Assembly (NCBI RefSeq): GCF_000218685.1
Contig: NW_006763290.1
Span: 3,994,908 to 4,058,907, forward strand
Direction of reading: 5' to 3'
Source of the DNA: Serpula lacrymans var. lacrymans S7.9
Lineage: Eukaryota > Basidiomycota > Agaricomycetes > Boletales > Serpulaceae
DNA: 64,000 nt
Below are positions 11,801 to 23,031 of this stretch, piece after piece (position 1 is the stretch's first letter; every line of letters starts with the position of its first letter). The translations under genes and the position numbers were made by a program. A model generated the notes under the pieces. It was not told the DNA's origin. It did no database searches and saw nothing but the letters and a program-made list of their open reading frames with translations.

Positions 11801-11885
11801 AGCTGAGTTGAGAGGTGCAAAACAGTGGAAGAATAGTTTGGTGATGAATAAGAAAACTGCCAAGTGTCTCAAGTTCAACAAATAG
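8845..11885 (+). pseudogene. Orphan-family gene, paralogue A (decayed)
   Basis: I do not recognise a domain, but this is clearly a paralogue of the gene at 17824-20718. Shared blocks in order: an N-terminus with IHLDNVPFVYAPLNSETIPYVPP and IAFTP-like segments (8845-9250); LHPEWVKGL...VIGNFSKS (9420-9480); a charged helix and QVEKRSRQIPGEYWRDFFGCRD (9640-9900); HTFNLTRWNNVKAVFGD...SWVDTAYYFTSSF (10920-11040); and CLSQEELDLIVGVYNIYTG (11600-11670). The blocks lie in changing frames with several stops. Some breaks may be introns, but stops at 11761-11766 inside a conserved block argue for a pseudogene. Families like this are expanded in Agaricomycetes. Confidence 0.6.
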
Positions 11886-11889
11886 ATCA

Positions 11890-12560
11890 CTTGTGAGTGT
11901 ACTTCATTTTGGTTTTAGCTTTCTTTCTTTCTTTTGTTGTGTGAATACCCCATTGTACTATTCAATATGTCACCCAACTTATAAGCATCAGGGTAGTGTC
12001 ATGTATCAATTCTTTGTAATAGCAATATATTTTCTTCCAATTTCTTTAATGTACAGTACAATAAAAAACATGTGTGATTGTTCAAAATTAAATGAAATTC
12101 CATGACAGCATATATTTTACCATGCTGTGCAACAACAACAACAGTAAGTGATCCGGATAACATTAGAGGACCACAATTTATTCACAATAATTAGATCCAA
12201 CAACTAGATCCTTTGTATAATATCTATAAAGAAATCCCATATCAAGCGTAGGAACACATCATAGCATTACCCTGCCATGGGCGGCCACTAGCTATTGATT
12301 ATGCAGATTTCTCCGTGTCTGCAAAACCCTGGTGCTTTCCATTACCTTCCCTCTTGTTACACTTTTTTTGTCATTTTTCATTCTTTTTAATTAGACTGCT
12401 GGCTATTCAGTCTAATAACTCTTCTACATAGCTGGCTGTTACAATTTGTAGTGTTTCTACACTGTGAATTATTCTCATGATGTATTCAGCCCTGCATAGA
12501 TTCAATCTTCAACTGCTTAGTGGGTCATCCCCTGGTGTTATCAATCTGTTATAACTGTCA
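11890..12560. other. No gene recognised
   Basis: AT-rich sequence between paralogue A and the next open frame. It has no conserved repeat or coding signal that I can identify. Confidence 0.4.
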
Positions 12561-12563
12561 TTT

Positions 12564-13056
12564 GTGCTTCAAAATCCAGTCTACAGGCTTGTGTTTGTTG
12601 ACTTTGACGAGTTTACTGCCAACAGTACACTTGTTGCCCTTGAAGACCAAGGTATCAATCATGTAAGAATTGTGAATGAAGTATTCCCTTCTGGAAACTT
12701 ATTCTGGAGATATGTTCCAAAAGCTATATTGGAGCCTACAGTGGAAGGTGAAGGATCTTGGCCTCAAGTGGTTAACCTAAATGGTTGGATTGTTTCTCAT
12801 ACATTCTTGTTTGATTCTTAAAATCTACAGCGGACTTGTCTGTTGTACAATAGACCAATGGGACCTATACAAGGTAGATCCCACCTACAAATGTCATGTA
12901 TATTTAGCGCCCCAAATCTCCAACATTGCTCCATCACGTGAGGACCCCGCACTAACGACAGCAAGTAGTGCAATGTCTGTTGACAATGATAATGCTGCAG
13001 AGTTTGTAAGCAATACTAGTAAGCTCCCCAGTACATCACATGGACCTGGAAAATGA
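12564..13056 (+). CDS. Hypothetical protein, two apparent exons
   Basis: The first frame starts MLQNPVYRLVFVDFDEF and stays open for 85 codons. A second frame from about 12820 reads through IDQWDLYKVDPTYKCHVYLAP and ends after an acidic, Ser-rich tail. The two overlap and could be joined by a short intron near 12785-12830, though no ideal splice pair stands out. No domain is recognised. It may be a fragment of a larger orphan-family gene. Confidence 0.35.
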
Positions 13057-13239
13057 AAATGTTAGCCTTCTAACATAGCTTCCTCATATATAAGATTTAA
13101 TAAACCTTCTTGATAGCATTGGAGACAGAAGAGGATGGGACTTATGTGGATGAGTTTGAAGGTTTAAGTACAATGTTTCCTCCTTGCCAAGGTCATAAAT
13201 GAGCCCATGATCTTGCCCCCAAGTGACATAACTCAATGA

Positions 13240-13539
13240 TTGACCCACAGTACCTTTAAACAACGACAGAACTTGAACATGGCTTGGGATACACAATGGA
13301 AAAATGTGGAGATAGATTGTTTGAGGTTTAATGACAAGGAAGTGTTAGCAAAAGCAGAACCACTTGCTTCCATGCAAGAGGAGCAGAGGAAAACAGTGGC
13401 TTGTTTGTTGCAAGAGGAGATGCAGAGGAATGATAGGGAACAGGGGGAGGCTGACGAGGGAAAAACCTATCCTTTGGTTCATCACAGTTTGGGAGTTCTT
13501 CAATACATTCAATATCTTTGTCAGAACTGTGACCTTTAG
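13240..13539 (+). CDS. Hypothetical coiled-coil protein
   Basis: An open frame of 99 codons. Its central part (about residues 30-72) is rich in Glu, Gln and Arg (EEQRKTVACLLQEEMQRNDREQGE) and would form a helix or coiled coil. No domain recognised. This could be a fragment of a coiled-coil orphan gene like that at 21166-23012, but the sequence match is not convincing. Confidence 0.25.
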   Translation: MTHSTFKQRQNLNMAWDTQWKNVEIDCLRFNDKEVLAKAEPLASMQEEQRKTVACLLQEEMQRNDREQGEADEGKTYPLVHHSLGVLQYIQYLCQNCDL

Positions 13540-13639
13540 ACTAATCAGAGTTTGGAATATGGAGATGGGGGGGGGAGTGGGGCAGAGTATGAGGTTGGGA
13601 GTTGACTTAGCTTGTGTGCTAGGCTCTTCCACAAACTTT

Positions 13640-13770
13640 GGTCCCTAACTCAATGGAGTGAAGGGGTGAGAGTAGAGGATGAAAGGTGGAGCAGAGTAAA
13701 GGTCCTTCAGAGAAGGACCACAAAACTTAGAAGGAGACTTTAATAAAGGTGGAAGGAACTAGCTGATATT
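13640..13770 (-). repeat. Dispersed repeat with GGTCCTTC/GAAGGACC hairpin, copy 2
   Basis: Reverse-complement copy of the repeat at 6425-6560, including the central palindrome and the TTAGGGACC/GGTCCCTAA segment. The two copies lie about 7 kb apart in inverted orientation and bracket paralogue A. Confidence 0.6.
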
Positions 13771-14092
13771 TGAACTGCAGGAATGGAGTACAGGAGCTAC
13801 GGCTTATATACTATTGGAGGAATTGGAGTTTGTAAGGAGTAACTCATAATGTAGATATGGAGTTCCATGTGGACAATTCAATTATCTAGCAAGGGGACAT
13901 CATATGTGAAGGGAGTGTACCATAAGGTCTAAATTACAGAGTCCATGAGAATGTGCAGAAAAAATGTATGGCAGACTAGAAGTCCAGTGCAGGAGAATTG
14001 GAGCGGATATCCAGAGTACCATGTGGGGGTGAGGTACAGGGCTATGCAAAGCGGCAGAGTATAAGGAGCATAATTCTGAGAGTACCGAAGAT

Positions 14093-14377
14093 TTGGGTGT
14101 TTGGACTCGAGGATCTCTGACTTTTGGAGGTCCAGAAATCATAGCCTGTGGCATGGATATGACAATCTTGCCCTTGACCAAAGAAGTCCCTTGGCCTATT
14201 CTTGCGCACCCTAGCACTGTGACACTACAAAATATTCGCTGGGACAGTATAAATGCATTCTTTGTCAAAGAAAGATCTTTTCCTGAGTTCCAGAACATCC
14301 TCAAAATTGCAAAATGGAAGTATCACCGGGATAAGTGGGCAGAAAACACTCAGATCAAAATTTTTGAATGTAACTAG
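14093..14377 (+). CDS. Hypothetical protein fragment
   Basis: An open frame of 94 codons, MGVWTRGSLTFGGPEI to KIFECN, with an unusually gene-like composition for this region. It is followed by solo LTR3 sequence at once. I recognise no domain; it may be the tail of an orphan gene truncated by the LTR. Confidence 0.3.
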   Translation: MGVWTRGSLTFGGPEIIACGMDMTILPLTKEVPWPILAHPSTVTLQNIRWDSINAFFVKERSFPEFQNILKIAKWKYHRDKWAENTQIKIFECN

Positions 14378-14414
14378 TATAATTTCACAGGTAGAGAATA
14401 GTATTGAGTGTGAA

Positions 14415-14751
14415 TAGACCAATACACAATTTTTGGGCCTTTAAATTTCATTCTCCACTTTAACTTTCTTTTGTAGTTTTCACACACTGTGCCATGCAGC
14501 ACTTTCCATTTTGTTCAAACTCCACTTTCTCGTGCTGCACTGCTTTCCTTTATTCTTAGATACAAGCCTCTCACGCAGTGGAACTGGTCACACAGGCTGT
14601 GCCCCAATAGATCAAGGAGACTCCTCAGCAAGTCCTCCTGTTGTTTACCCACAACTAACTCGGTCCTATCTTGAGGGGTAACCACTCCCACTCAATTCAC
14701 TACTGCTTGTCTGAGTTGTGCGCCAGAGTATACAAACTCTTGGTTGTTACA
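14415..14751 (+). repeat. Solo LTR, family LTR3 (diverged)
   Basis: Matches LTR3 from ACACAATTTTTGGGCCTTT to CTCTTGGTTGTTACA. The first bases have drifted, with TAGACCAATACAC where the family has TGTTACGATACAC. No clean target duplication is visible. It is shorter than the full 410-416 bp, with an internal deletion. Confidence 0.75.
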
Positions 14752-15571
14752 CTGTATGCACTGATGTTGTGTACTGCATGTGTGATTACCAGGTGATCAG
14801 TGGGCAGCAAGTGGGTGACACATTTCATTTGCCTTGAAATGGCTTATTTTAGTTGCTACCAGAATGGCAATGAAAATTTTTACATTAGTATGACTGAACA
14901 TATGAACCAAAAAGTGCATATTTGCACTGTCATTTTAGGTGTTTTACATGGCAGATTTCACAAAACAATAAAATATCCAAGTAAATTACAAACACAATTC
15001 ACCTGGTAAATCCAAGACAACATTTCTGCTTTTGTAGAGGATTAAATATTCACTACAATAATACTATTGTTGGACAATAGGTGCAATTGGTCTGGGGAGA
15101 AGTTGGATAACTCACCAGTTGTTGAGCTTTAGACTGTCGGAACTTGACCAGTAGATATAATTTTTAGTTTTCTAGTTGCCTATGTAGAAAAATAAGCAAG
15201 AACTTGAAACATTGGAGCAGCGGAACAAAACCAAAAAGACGACACATGTTTTGGAATGGTTCTGCAATTTCTGGTCACACTGGCACTCACAGACCAAATC
15301 AGGCGGAGCTTACCAGTCAAATTCCGCCAGGTCACCAAGTCCTGACGCTGGTGGTATGTGCGGTACGTACCGAAGCGGAGCTAGCGGTCCTTGATTGATT
15401 ATCTTGGTGTGTGATTGCCTGTTTCGGTCGCCTAGTCACGACTCCATCATTGTTTTCGTTAAATATTACATTTAGGTTGCAATTTTCAATCACATTTTGC
15501 AGGGTGAAAATTCTCCTCAGTCTCAAGTGTAACGTTCTGAGGACACCTAATAATGAAGCAAGATATAATCA
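14752..15571. other. Intergenic, 3' flank of Cut8/Sts1
   Basis: No gene recognised. The stretch nearest 15572 is less AT-rich than the transposon-filled surroundings and probably includes the 3' UTR of the Cut8 gene. A short inverted motif GGCGGAGCTTACC/GGTCACC lies near 15300, without a family assignment. Confidence 0.4.
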
Positions 15572-16880
15572 CTACAATATGATAGGACAATCAACCTGCT
15601 TCCCCGATGGAGCCGTTTTACCTAACAGCCACCCCACTTTTGAAACCCATTTGTCTCTTACGTTTCCAAACCCATCACACTCCTCTGGCCATCTCACTTC
15701 AGCCAACTCATCTAACGTTCTTTCCCATCCTCTCACTGTCTCTCGCCCGAACATACCTCCTTTTTCATTTACAATCTCGTCTACCACATCAACCCAAGCT
15801 TCCCATTCGTGTGTCAGGCGAGGAAGAAGTAAAGGGATTAAATAAGACCGAGTGAGTGGTGGTTGAGAAATACAGTGGTTGGTAAGGGCTGAAAGAAAAC
15901 CGAATGTTTCTGTGGGATGTACATTGAACGTATATTGAATATGTGGATCGAGGATTGAGGAACTGGGAGATGACTGCGAGTGTCCAGAAGTCGGTTTTTG
16001 AGAGGCATTGGTATGGGAAAAATAAGGGAGATAGGACATGGATGTAGATACAAATTCCTGCATGTGAGGCTGTATTCGAGTTATGATATACGATTCACGG
16101 ATGCCGCTGCGACCGTGCATATTGGAAGGATTGATTGGCGGAGAAACCAGTCGTGCAAAGTCATCTTCTGAGTTGCCGGACGAAGCGAAACGATTGTAAC
16201 TGCCTCCAGGGGCAAAACCAAATGAAGTCGTTGACGAAGCAGCGGGGGAACATATATATGCATTAGAATAAGGATAAGCATCCCTTAACTTCTTCGCCGA
16301 TAGCGCTAGAGCTTGGATAGCCATGTCTAATGTTGGCCGCGGTATGAGGGGCATCATAAATGATTTCAGCGACGGCTTTGCGTGGATTAAAGAATTCAGG
16401 AGTGTCAATAAAGAATGTGGTGGCAAGCCGGCTGGTAACAAACTGCAGTCAAAACAAAAACAAAATATAGCAGCAGAAGCCAAGAAACTTACCAAGCAAT
16501 ACACCCACATCAATATCATCCTGAATGCCTGTACTTTCCTTTCCAGTGCTAAGGACCTCGGAGGCCATTGTCGTTTTGACACGTTTCGATACCCCATAAC
16601 GAGATCTTTCAGGAGCGGGACATTGATCCATGCCATCGTCTCTTTCCCCTGGTGCACTATCTGGTTCAAATGGATCCTCTGTTTCGTGTCGCCGTTTCTG
16701 TAGGCGGGGGACAGTATATGTATCATTGTAAGCTAACTGCTGAAATGAAACAGGTTGGGAATATCCTGGTCGCAATCTGAATTCCCGGCCCACGTCGCCC
16801 GCTGGATTTGATCCATAGGAAGAAGCTGAATGGATGGTAGACCAATAAACGTCCACCTCAGGACACACTACGTTGGCCAT
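15572..16880 (-). CDS. STS1: Cut8/Sts1 family nuclear proteasome tether
   Basis: Cut8 (fission yeast) and Sts1 (budding yeast) anchor the 26S proteasome to the nucleus. Two exons are visible: 16493-16880 and 15572-16431, with a 61 bp intron (16432-16492) starting GTAAGT and ending CAG, which restores one 415-residue frame. The N-terminal part has basic KRVKTTMASEVL, a likely nuclear signal. The diagnostic core follows: LLTLLNSLIHAKPSL, then LIPRPTLDMAIQALALSAKKLRDAYPYSN, then a helical C-terminus with HEWEAWVDVVDEIVNEKGG and W-rich segments. I chose the Met at 16880 (MANVVCPEVDVYW) as the usual start; an upstream in-frame Met at 16985 would add 35 residues. No stops, and codon content differs from the surrounding transposons. 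Confidence 0.85.
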
Positions 16881-17107
16881 TCTTAACAAAGAAAAAACTA
16901 CGGGTGACTCATCTGCAAGTGTGTTGATGTGGCGTGTGCTTTTGTTAGCATACACTTCACCGTGAGGAAAATTTTGACCCCCCAAAATGGTGTCGGTAAT
17001 GAAAATTTACCGGAACATTTCAACCATACAAAAGTAGTAACATTGAGCTGTCCTAAAATACCATTGTAAATGTCAAATGCTGATAAACATTTCATTGCTA
17101 TTAAAGT

Positions 17108-17429
17108 TAATAAAACTAAGTGAAACTCAGCCGCTGCCCGAGAGGCTATAGAAACGACTTTATTATTAACCTAAGTGAAACTACAATAGATGTTAGTTTA
17201 AGGTGATCTATAATAAATGTAATGTAACATACCTCAGCCGCTGCCCGAGAGGCTATAGAAATGACTGAGGTATTCCTATACTAAACCCCCTACTACTTAT
17301 AGTCGGAGGTGCTACTCGCTACAGTATAATGACTCCTAGGAGAACAATGGTTACTCCATGGAGTGGTGGCTATGCTCCATGGAGAACAATGGCTGCTTTG
17401 GCAGAGACCGGGTTTATCCGGTTTTGTCA
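17108..17429 (-). repeat. Solo LTR, family LTR1, with internal duplication (322 bp)
   Basis: On the element strand it starts TGACAAAACCGG and ends TTAGTTTTATTA. The target duplication AAAGT is perfect (17103-17107 and 17430-17434). A block of about 50 bp containing the CTCAGCCGCTGCCCGAGAGG stem-loop occurs twice, at about 17128-17160 and 17234-17266, which makes this copy longer than the others. Confidence 0.88.
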
Positions 17430-17638
17430 AAAGTGTGACTGAAAATTAATTTTAATGGGCACAAAATCATTCAATCATATTTAAAATTTGAGAGAGTGTT
17501 TCTTATGTGACTTTCAATGAGCCATAAAATGGGGTCGAGAATGTGATATTTTGTGTACAACGTACTAATGATGCCAAAATGTTATATTTTATTTGCTATT
17601 TAGGGGGTGGGTGGAATAATGCATTGTGGGATTGACGA

Positions 17639-17735
17639 AATGTGTCGCCCACTCATCGCCCACCTATCACCCACCTGCTGCCCGTTTGTCACCCACTCAT
17701 CACCCAATGGTTGTCCGCTCACTGGCCACTTAGTA
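17639..17735. repeat. Degenerate CACCCA minisatellite
   Basis: Imperfect repeats of a 9-10 bp unit such as TCACCCACT or TCGCCCACC, about nine units, on the plus strand. They drift towards the right edge (TTGTCCGCTCACTGGCC). Confidence 0.6.
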
Positions 17736-17823
17736 TCTTACGTGTCCATAATTGTCAATTATAATTCACAATATATCTATACAATTGATTAAGACTAAGA
17801 CAGACAGACATAAGACTAAAATA

Positions 17824-20718
17824 TTAGAACCACTTTAAAACAACATCGAGAGAAATACTGTCATTACAATCTATAAACTTGATGGCTACTTTAGTCATGC
17901 TCATGCCATTTTTCCACTGCTTCCCATTTCTAAGGTCTGCACCATCACTACCAATATATTCCAGGTGGGTATAAAACCATTGTTTAGCAGCTGATGACCA
18001 GAAGCCAATATTCAGTCCACTGGACAGATATGCAGAATGCCTGGGCCACCATGAAGAGAAAGATACCTGAGGGCCTTGTCCAGTATAAGTGTTGTAAACT
18101 CCACAAATAAGGTTGAGCTCTTCCTGAGAGAGGCAGTCATTGATAAAGATACAACCATCAATGGTCTCATCAACTTGCTTCAGTTCTTTGGGGTCACTCA
18201 ATGGCCCCAACAAAACTATATCTGGGCACAGAGTGTCAATTGATAAACACCATTTAACACCACCCTGCATCAATGCCGCACAACCACATGGGCCTTTAAG
18301 GAGTTTATTGTGCACTTCCTGGTAGCATGTGTAGTCAATGTTGTCTGGCTTGTAACCCTCATGACGGTATCTAGGGTAATGCTTTGTGGAGGAACGGATG
18401 GGGGAGCAACCTTGACTTTGAGAAGGGTCTTGAAAGGCATCCCTCTAGATGCGAGTTTCAATACTATGTCCTTGATTTTAGGCCCAAAGCTTTGTCATAC
18501 ACACTCTAGTACAGTTGATACTTGACTCACAAAAACACCCCACCCAGGCACTGAGGCTGTATCACAAGGTGGGAGCAAGAAGTTCACTTTCTCAAAACCT
18601 GATTTGTCCTTGAAGCGGATAGGATCAACAATAAATAGAAGGTCATGGGCTTGCATGTGTTTGGGGCAAGATGGAACCATGTCCCAAATAGGCGGCAGGA
18701 CATTTTGTGCTTTCTGATATTGGGGGCAAGATAGGAATGTGGATGTAAAATAACGCGCAGCTTCGACCCAGCTTGGAGTTTTGTCTGGAGATATATCTCC
18801 GAAGATATGTTTCACCTCAGATCACTGAATGAGAAGCGCTCTGTAGGGAGGAAGCTGTATCTGTACTGAAGGGTATCAGACACCTGTGGTAAATTGTGCT
18901 TCATATGGGTGATCTGACGTTCACAAGCGGATGATGATAAGTCTTTATAGACCGTGGTTATTACAACAACACAATTTTTGGACCTTTCCTTTATTTATTC
19001 TCCGCTTTAACCTTGTACTTTAGCCTTCACACATGGTGCCACACCGCACTTCCCCTTTTGTCAAAACTCCTCTTTCTCGCGCTGCATTGCCTTTCTTCTT
19101 ATTCACAACTCTCTCACACAGTGGAGCTGGCCATGCGGGCTAGGCCCCATGATATCATCAGCCACTGTCGCTATCAACTGTATAGTACACATGTACAAAC
19201 AACCCTGTAGTAGTATATATACCCCAATAGATCCAGGAGACTCCTCAGCGAGTCCTCCTGTTGTATACCAACAAACTCTCTGCAGCCTAAGGGGTAACCA
19301 CTCCCTCTTCATTTTCTTTATAGTGTAGTTCTGTGTGCGCCAGAGTAACTAACTCTTGGTTGTTACAGTGGTCTTGGACTTGGCGCAGTATTCTGGCCAT
19401 ATCGGCCCTCTTTGGATGAAAAGTTGCAGGGTATCCAACAGTACACCTTTGTTTTTCTTCATGTACAATGGAAAATCACTGCGAATATCCCAGGAGTGCC
19501 AGAGACTATCATAGTATTTGTGTTGGTTAGGTATTTCCAACCAACGCCAATGGACAATGTTGAAGGGCATCCGCAGTCACACCCAGTACAATCCACAGTC
19601 ATATTCTCACGTCCATTTATAAATGTGACATTCTCTCATCTCTGGGACAGGAAAGCCTGCCAGTTTGTCATTTCTCATGAGACATTGCCAATGGCTATAT
19701 CTTGATTCATAAGCTTGTAAAACAGCATTCCCTTCATCCCTTCTGGAGAAAAAATCTATTCAATGTTCTCTAGGTCTCTGACCACTTCCCTTCTCTAGTT
19801 GAAATAGAAGTGGTCCAGGTGCAGATCCAATGTATGCATACTCATCCTCAAATTCCATCCTTGTCTCCATTTCCAGCTGTTCCTTCATGAGCATATCCTG
19901 TTTCATCTGCTTCTTGTTTGAAATTGCATCTAGCACTTGGGACTCCGAGGGGAAATATTTTTTGAAGCAGGGCATTGGTGAATGAGTATAGAACTTTCCA
20001 TAGACCCCACAAAAAAGCTATACAGGAACACCCACATCAATTATAACTGATATTATATCAGTCCACAAACAGTGGTCACCAACACTGACAAACATCCCAG
20101 TGTGCTTGATGGACTTGGAGAAATTGCCTATAACAAAAGCCCCTAGTCCTTTGACCCACTTTGGATGAGCTCCACAAGAGCCCTGTAGCATACAAGCCCA
20201 TGGGGGGAATGGATTTTGCAAATTGCGACCTTTGCTCATCATAGCTAAAACAAATGAGCACAAGCCAAAAAGAGGCAGGAAAGCAAAGCAAGATTTCAGG
20301 ATGGCTCTGTGTGCATCCTCCTCCATCTTGTGTCCTCAAAAATAGCCGAAGGTATAGGGGTAAGGGAAGGCCTTGGCCTCTTGCTGTCAAGAGAACAAGT
20401 GATGTAGCCTATTCCATCCTCCAGTCTTAACCACAATGTGATTAAGTCCTTTTTGAGGTAGTACTGGCTATTCAAACATTGTAAAGGGATTTGGGCAGGA
20501 AGGGAGAGTTGACCGAGCAATGGCCCCTTGAAACCAACTTCATCTGGTGTGAATGCAATGTGGGGATAAATATCAGATGCCCAGCAGGGGACGAGTGTTT
20601 CACAAGTATGCATATAGTGTTCAAGTTTCTGTTCTTGAGGTGGGATGTATGGTAGAATATCTGAAGTAGGCAATGTATAAACACCTTGCTGCTCATCCAA
20701 ATGCACAGTGAATGCCAA
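17824..20718 (-). pseudogene. Orphan-family gene, paralogue B, split by a solo LTR
   Basis: Paralogue of the gene at 8845-11885, in the opposite orientation and better preserved. It starts MAFTVHLDEQQGVYTLP at 20718 and ends at 17824. Blocks in order: IAFTPDEVGFKGPLLGQL; WACMLQGSCGAHPKWVKGLGAFVIGNFSKS; a charged helix with QLEKGSGQRPREH; LEIPNQHKYYDSLWHSWDIRSDFPLY; SWVEAARYFTSTF; and CLSQEELNLICGVYNTYTG to FWSSAAKQWFYTHLEYIG at the C-terminus. A solo LTR3 (18959-19367) with a perfect target duplication cuts it between blocks 4 and 5. No domain known; the product is unlikely to be made intact. Confidence 0.65.
18959..19367 (+). repeat. Solo LTR, family LTR3 (409 bp)
   Basis: Starts TATTACAACAACACAA (family TGTTACGATAACACAA) and ends TTGGTTGTTACA. 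Perfect target duplication GTGGT at 18954-18958 and 19368-19372. It interrupts orphan paralogue B. Confidence 0.88.
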
Positions 20719-21165
20719 GTGGTCAGTTTGTCTTAAAATCTGTTTTAGATACTAGTATAATTAAATAGAAAAAATGATTCAAAAAATGAAACTTACGCGG
20801 TTCATGCTGGAAATAGATAATCTTTGGGTAATAGGTATCACTGAGATGGTGTCTGTAGATTAGGACAAACATTGGTTGTTGTTTTAAAATGTAGTATTTC
20901 TCCTTGAGTGGCCCTTGAGAACGTATATAGTGTATGCACAGTGTAAACGCAGAATTGGAGTGCCTGGAGCGTTGGAGCGGTGGGAGGGGACAATTAATTT
21001 ATTGATAAACATTTACAATGTATGCACAATGTAAACACTAGCCTGAGGCAATCAGTGGTAGTTGCAATGGTTAGAAAGGATGGGTATTAAACACCCCAAT
21101 TGTACACCACAATACATTGCATAATCATTTGATTGGGACCAGGTATTTACAGTATTAGTACACTT
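20719..21165. other. Intergenic region 5' of paralogue B
   Basis: No gene seen. A motif GTATGCACA(A/G)TGTAAAC occurs twice, at about 20930-20950 and 21018-21038. It is probably a local duplication. The stretch may hold the promoter of paralogue B. Confidence 0.4.
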
Positions 21166-23012
21166 ATATATGGCTGACTCCTTGCCCACTTACTTCAAAC
21201 CACCTAAATTGCTCTTTAAAAACTTTTAAAGTCATCTTGTGATAGCTGGAGCTCTGGCTTTCATACCAGTTATCGTCATATAAGATCTGGGGAAGCTTGC
21301 AGACCGGATTTTGCTTAGAAAGGGAGTTTTTATTGCTATGTGTCCGCCTGGCAGATTTAGATCCTTGTTGGGAGTATAAGTTGTCATCCTGGATTCAGGT
21401 CTTATCAATAATACCAAGTTCCTTCTCAATATTTCTTCTCCAAAACATTACCTTCACTCTGTACACTTTTTGCACTATTCCTTTGTCATCTCTATCCACA
21501 TTACTCTTCTCCAAACTCATCCCGTCTTCTTCTTTTAAATATTCAACTAGGTCCTGCAGCTATTCCCAAACAGCAATGTCTGCTGCACTGTGTTGTTCCT
21601 TCATCTGGATTATCACCTCCGAAGTCTTTTTTCTACGTTTTAATTTCTGCACATACATTCAAAAAAAATGTTGCAAGCAACCTCGGGCACTCACATTGCT
21701 TCTCCTCTCCCTCTGTCTTGCCTGCATCAACCTGTCCTCTTACTTGGCTACTAGTCTGTTTTTTATGTTGTCCCATATTTCTAGTTCATCTTTGGCAGTG
21801 ATCTGCCTTCCAATGTGGTTTGATCCTGCCAAACTTTCTATGATTAGGTCTTCTAGGTAGCTATCTGGAGCATCAGGGAGCCGCCATTTGGTCTTCTCTT
21901 GTATTAGCTCCTCTAGCAGGTACTAAAATATCTTGTGATTCCACTTGGAAGTCATATTGCCTCTCATGTCAAAACGCAGGTGGTCTTTGCCAGATCCGAC
22001 AGCTCCATTATCACCCCTATTTAATGCAACTATGTCTTGTCTTGTTGCAGGTTCGTGCAGTGCAAACTCTTCATTCTTTCCAACATCAAATTTTGTCTTG
22101 AATATACACTGCAAGAGTCTCTATTATATTGTAAGTTCCATATTCTGTATAAGTGCTCATACAGTGATTCACCATGTATTTTTTGTGTACTTCTTTATTG
22201 TTTCTAGATTGCTGTATCTCTGCCACTTTCCCTTTTTGCTGTCTACGTGAGTAAGAGCTGCTTTGATGCTGTAGACCAATTTCAGCCTGCGCAGAAGGGA
22301 AAAAGGACAAACTGGGGAATGCCTGGCGCATCACCCTCTCTATCAAGTTAACAAATCTTGCATCTTCTTCGTCTTCATGGGTCTGCCATTCTGGAGTCTG
22401 GGGGGATGAAGATTTGAAGGTAAATTCTGGTTGGTCCGGCCACTTTGTTACAGAGGTCCTTTTATTAGTATTGGTTAAGGTATAGTACCGGTTTATATAC
22501 AACTTTGTGTCCCACTAAATTTATTTGTGCAGATGCCCTAGAGATGAACAATTGGTGCTTTGTGTCTGAGTCATCCTTTGGGAATGGTCTGTAGGCGCCG
22601 GGATACTGGTAAGGAGGTTTTCTCAAATATAGGGGTTGCAACTCAATTGCTGAGGCTCAATTGTGAAGGTTGCCCCACCATGTCCCCCTAATTCAAGGTT
22701 TTGGTATCATCTACAGATTGATATTGGGCTTGGTGACTATCTGTTCTTCCAGAGGGGTCAGAGGGGTTTTCTGGATTTTGTATCCTAGTTTGTAACCTCT
22801 TGCAAGATTATCAGTGAGTGCAATTGTATAGATTTTGCCAAAGGTCTCACCTCATTTTCCCTAGCAATATTCTCGAGCTTCTGAGCCAGAATGGCTATTT
22901 TGGCAGCCTTCTCTGCTGCTATTTGTTCCAACTGTAGTTTTAGATGCTGTTTGTGCTTTTCCCTTTCTTCTGCTTTTTTTCTTTGTTTTTCCTCTTGTTC
23001 TTGCCATGCCAC
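21166..23012 (-). CDS. Agaricomycete orphan-family coiled-coil protein
   Basis: Read on the minus strand, it starts near 23012 with MAWQEQEEKQRKKAEEREKH, a long charged coiled coil. The middle (22086-22502) reads TPEWQTHEDEEDARFVNLIERVMRQAFPSLSFFPS. Then come EEFALHEPATRQDIVALNRGD and DHLRFDMRGNMTSKWNHKIF (21923-22114), followed by WRLPDAPDSYLEDLIIESL, RRNIEKELGIIDKTRI, ILYDDNWYE and TLKVFKEQFRWFE towards 21166. I recognise this architecture as a recurrent, TE-associated hypothetical family of Agaricomycetes without a known domain. Frames change several times, so introns or frameshifts are present; I cannot say whether it is intact. A fragment of the same kind of coiled coil lies at 4226-4441. 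Confidence 0.5.
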
Positions 23013-23031
23013 AGAATGTTGAGTTGAGAAT

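Noticed and set aside
16323..16703. Plus-strand ORF over Cut8
   Set aside because: Antisense shadow of the conserved Cut8 exons.
16881..16985. Longer N-terminus of Cut8 from Met at 16985
   Set aside because: Possible, but the extra 35 residues show no conserved features, while MANVV at 16880 looks like the family start.
17639..17735. CRISPR-like array or telomere-like repeat
   Set aside because: Units of 9-10 bp without spacers and without TTAGGG; a degenerate minisatellite.
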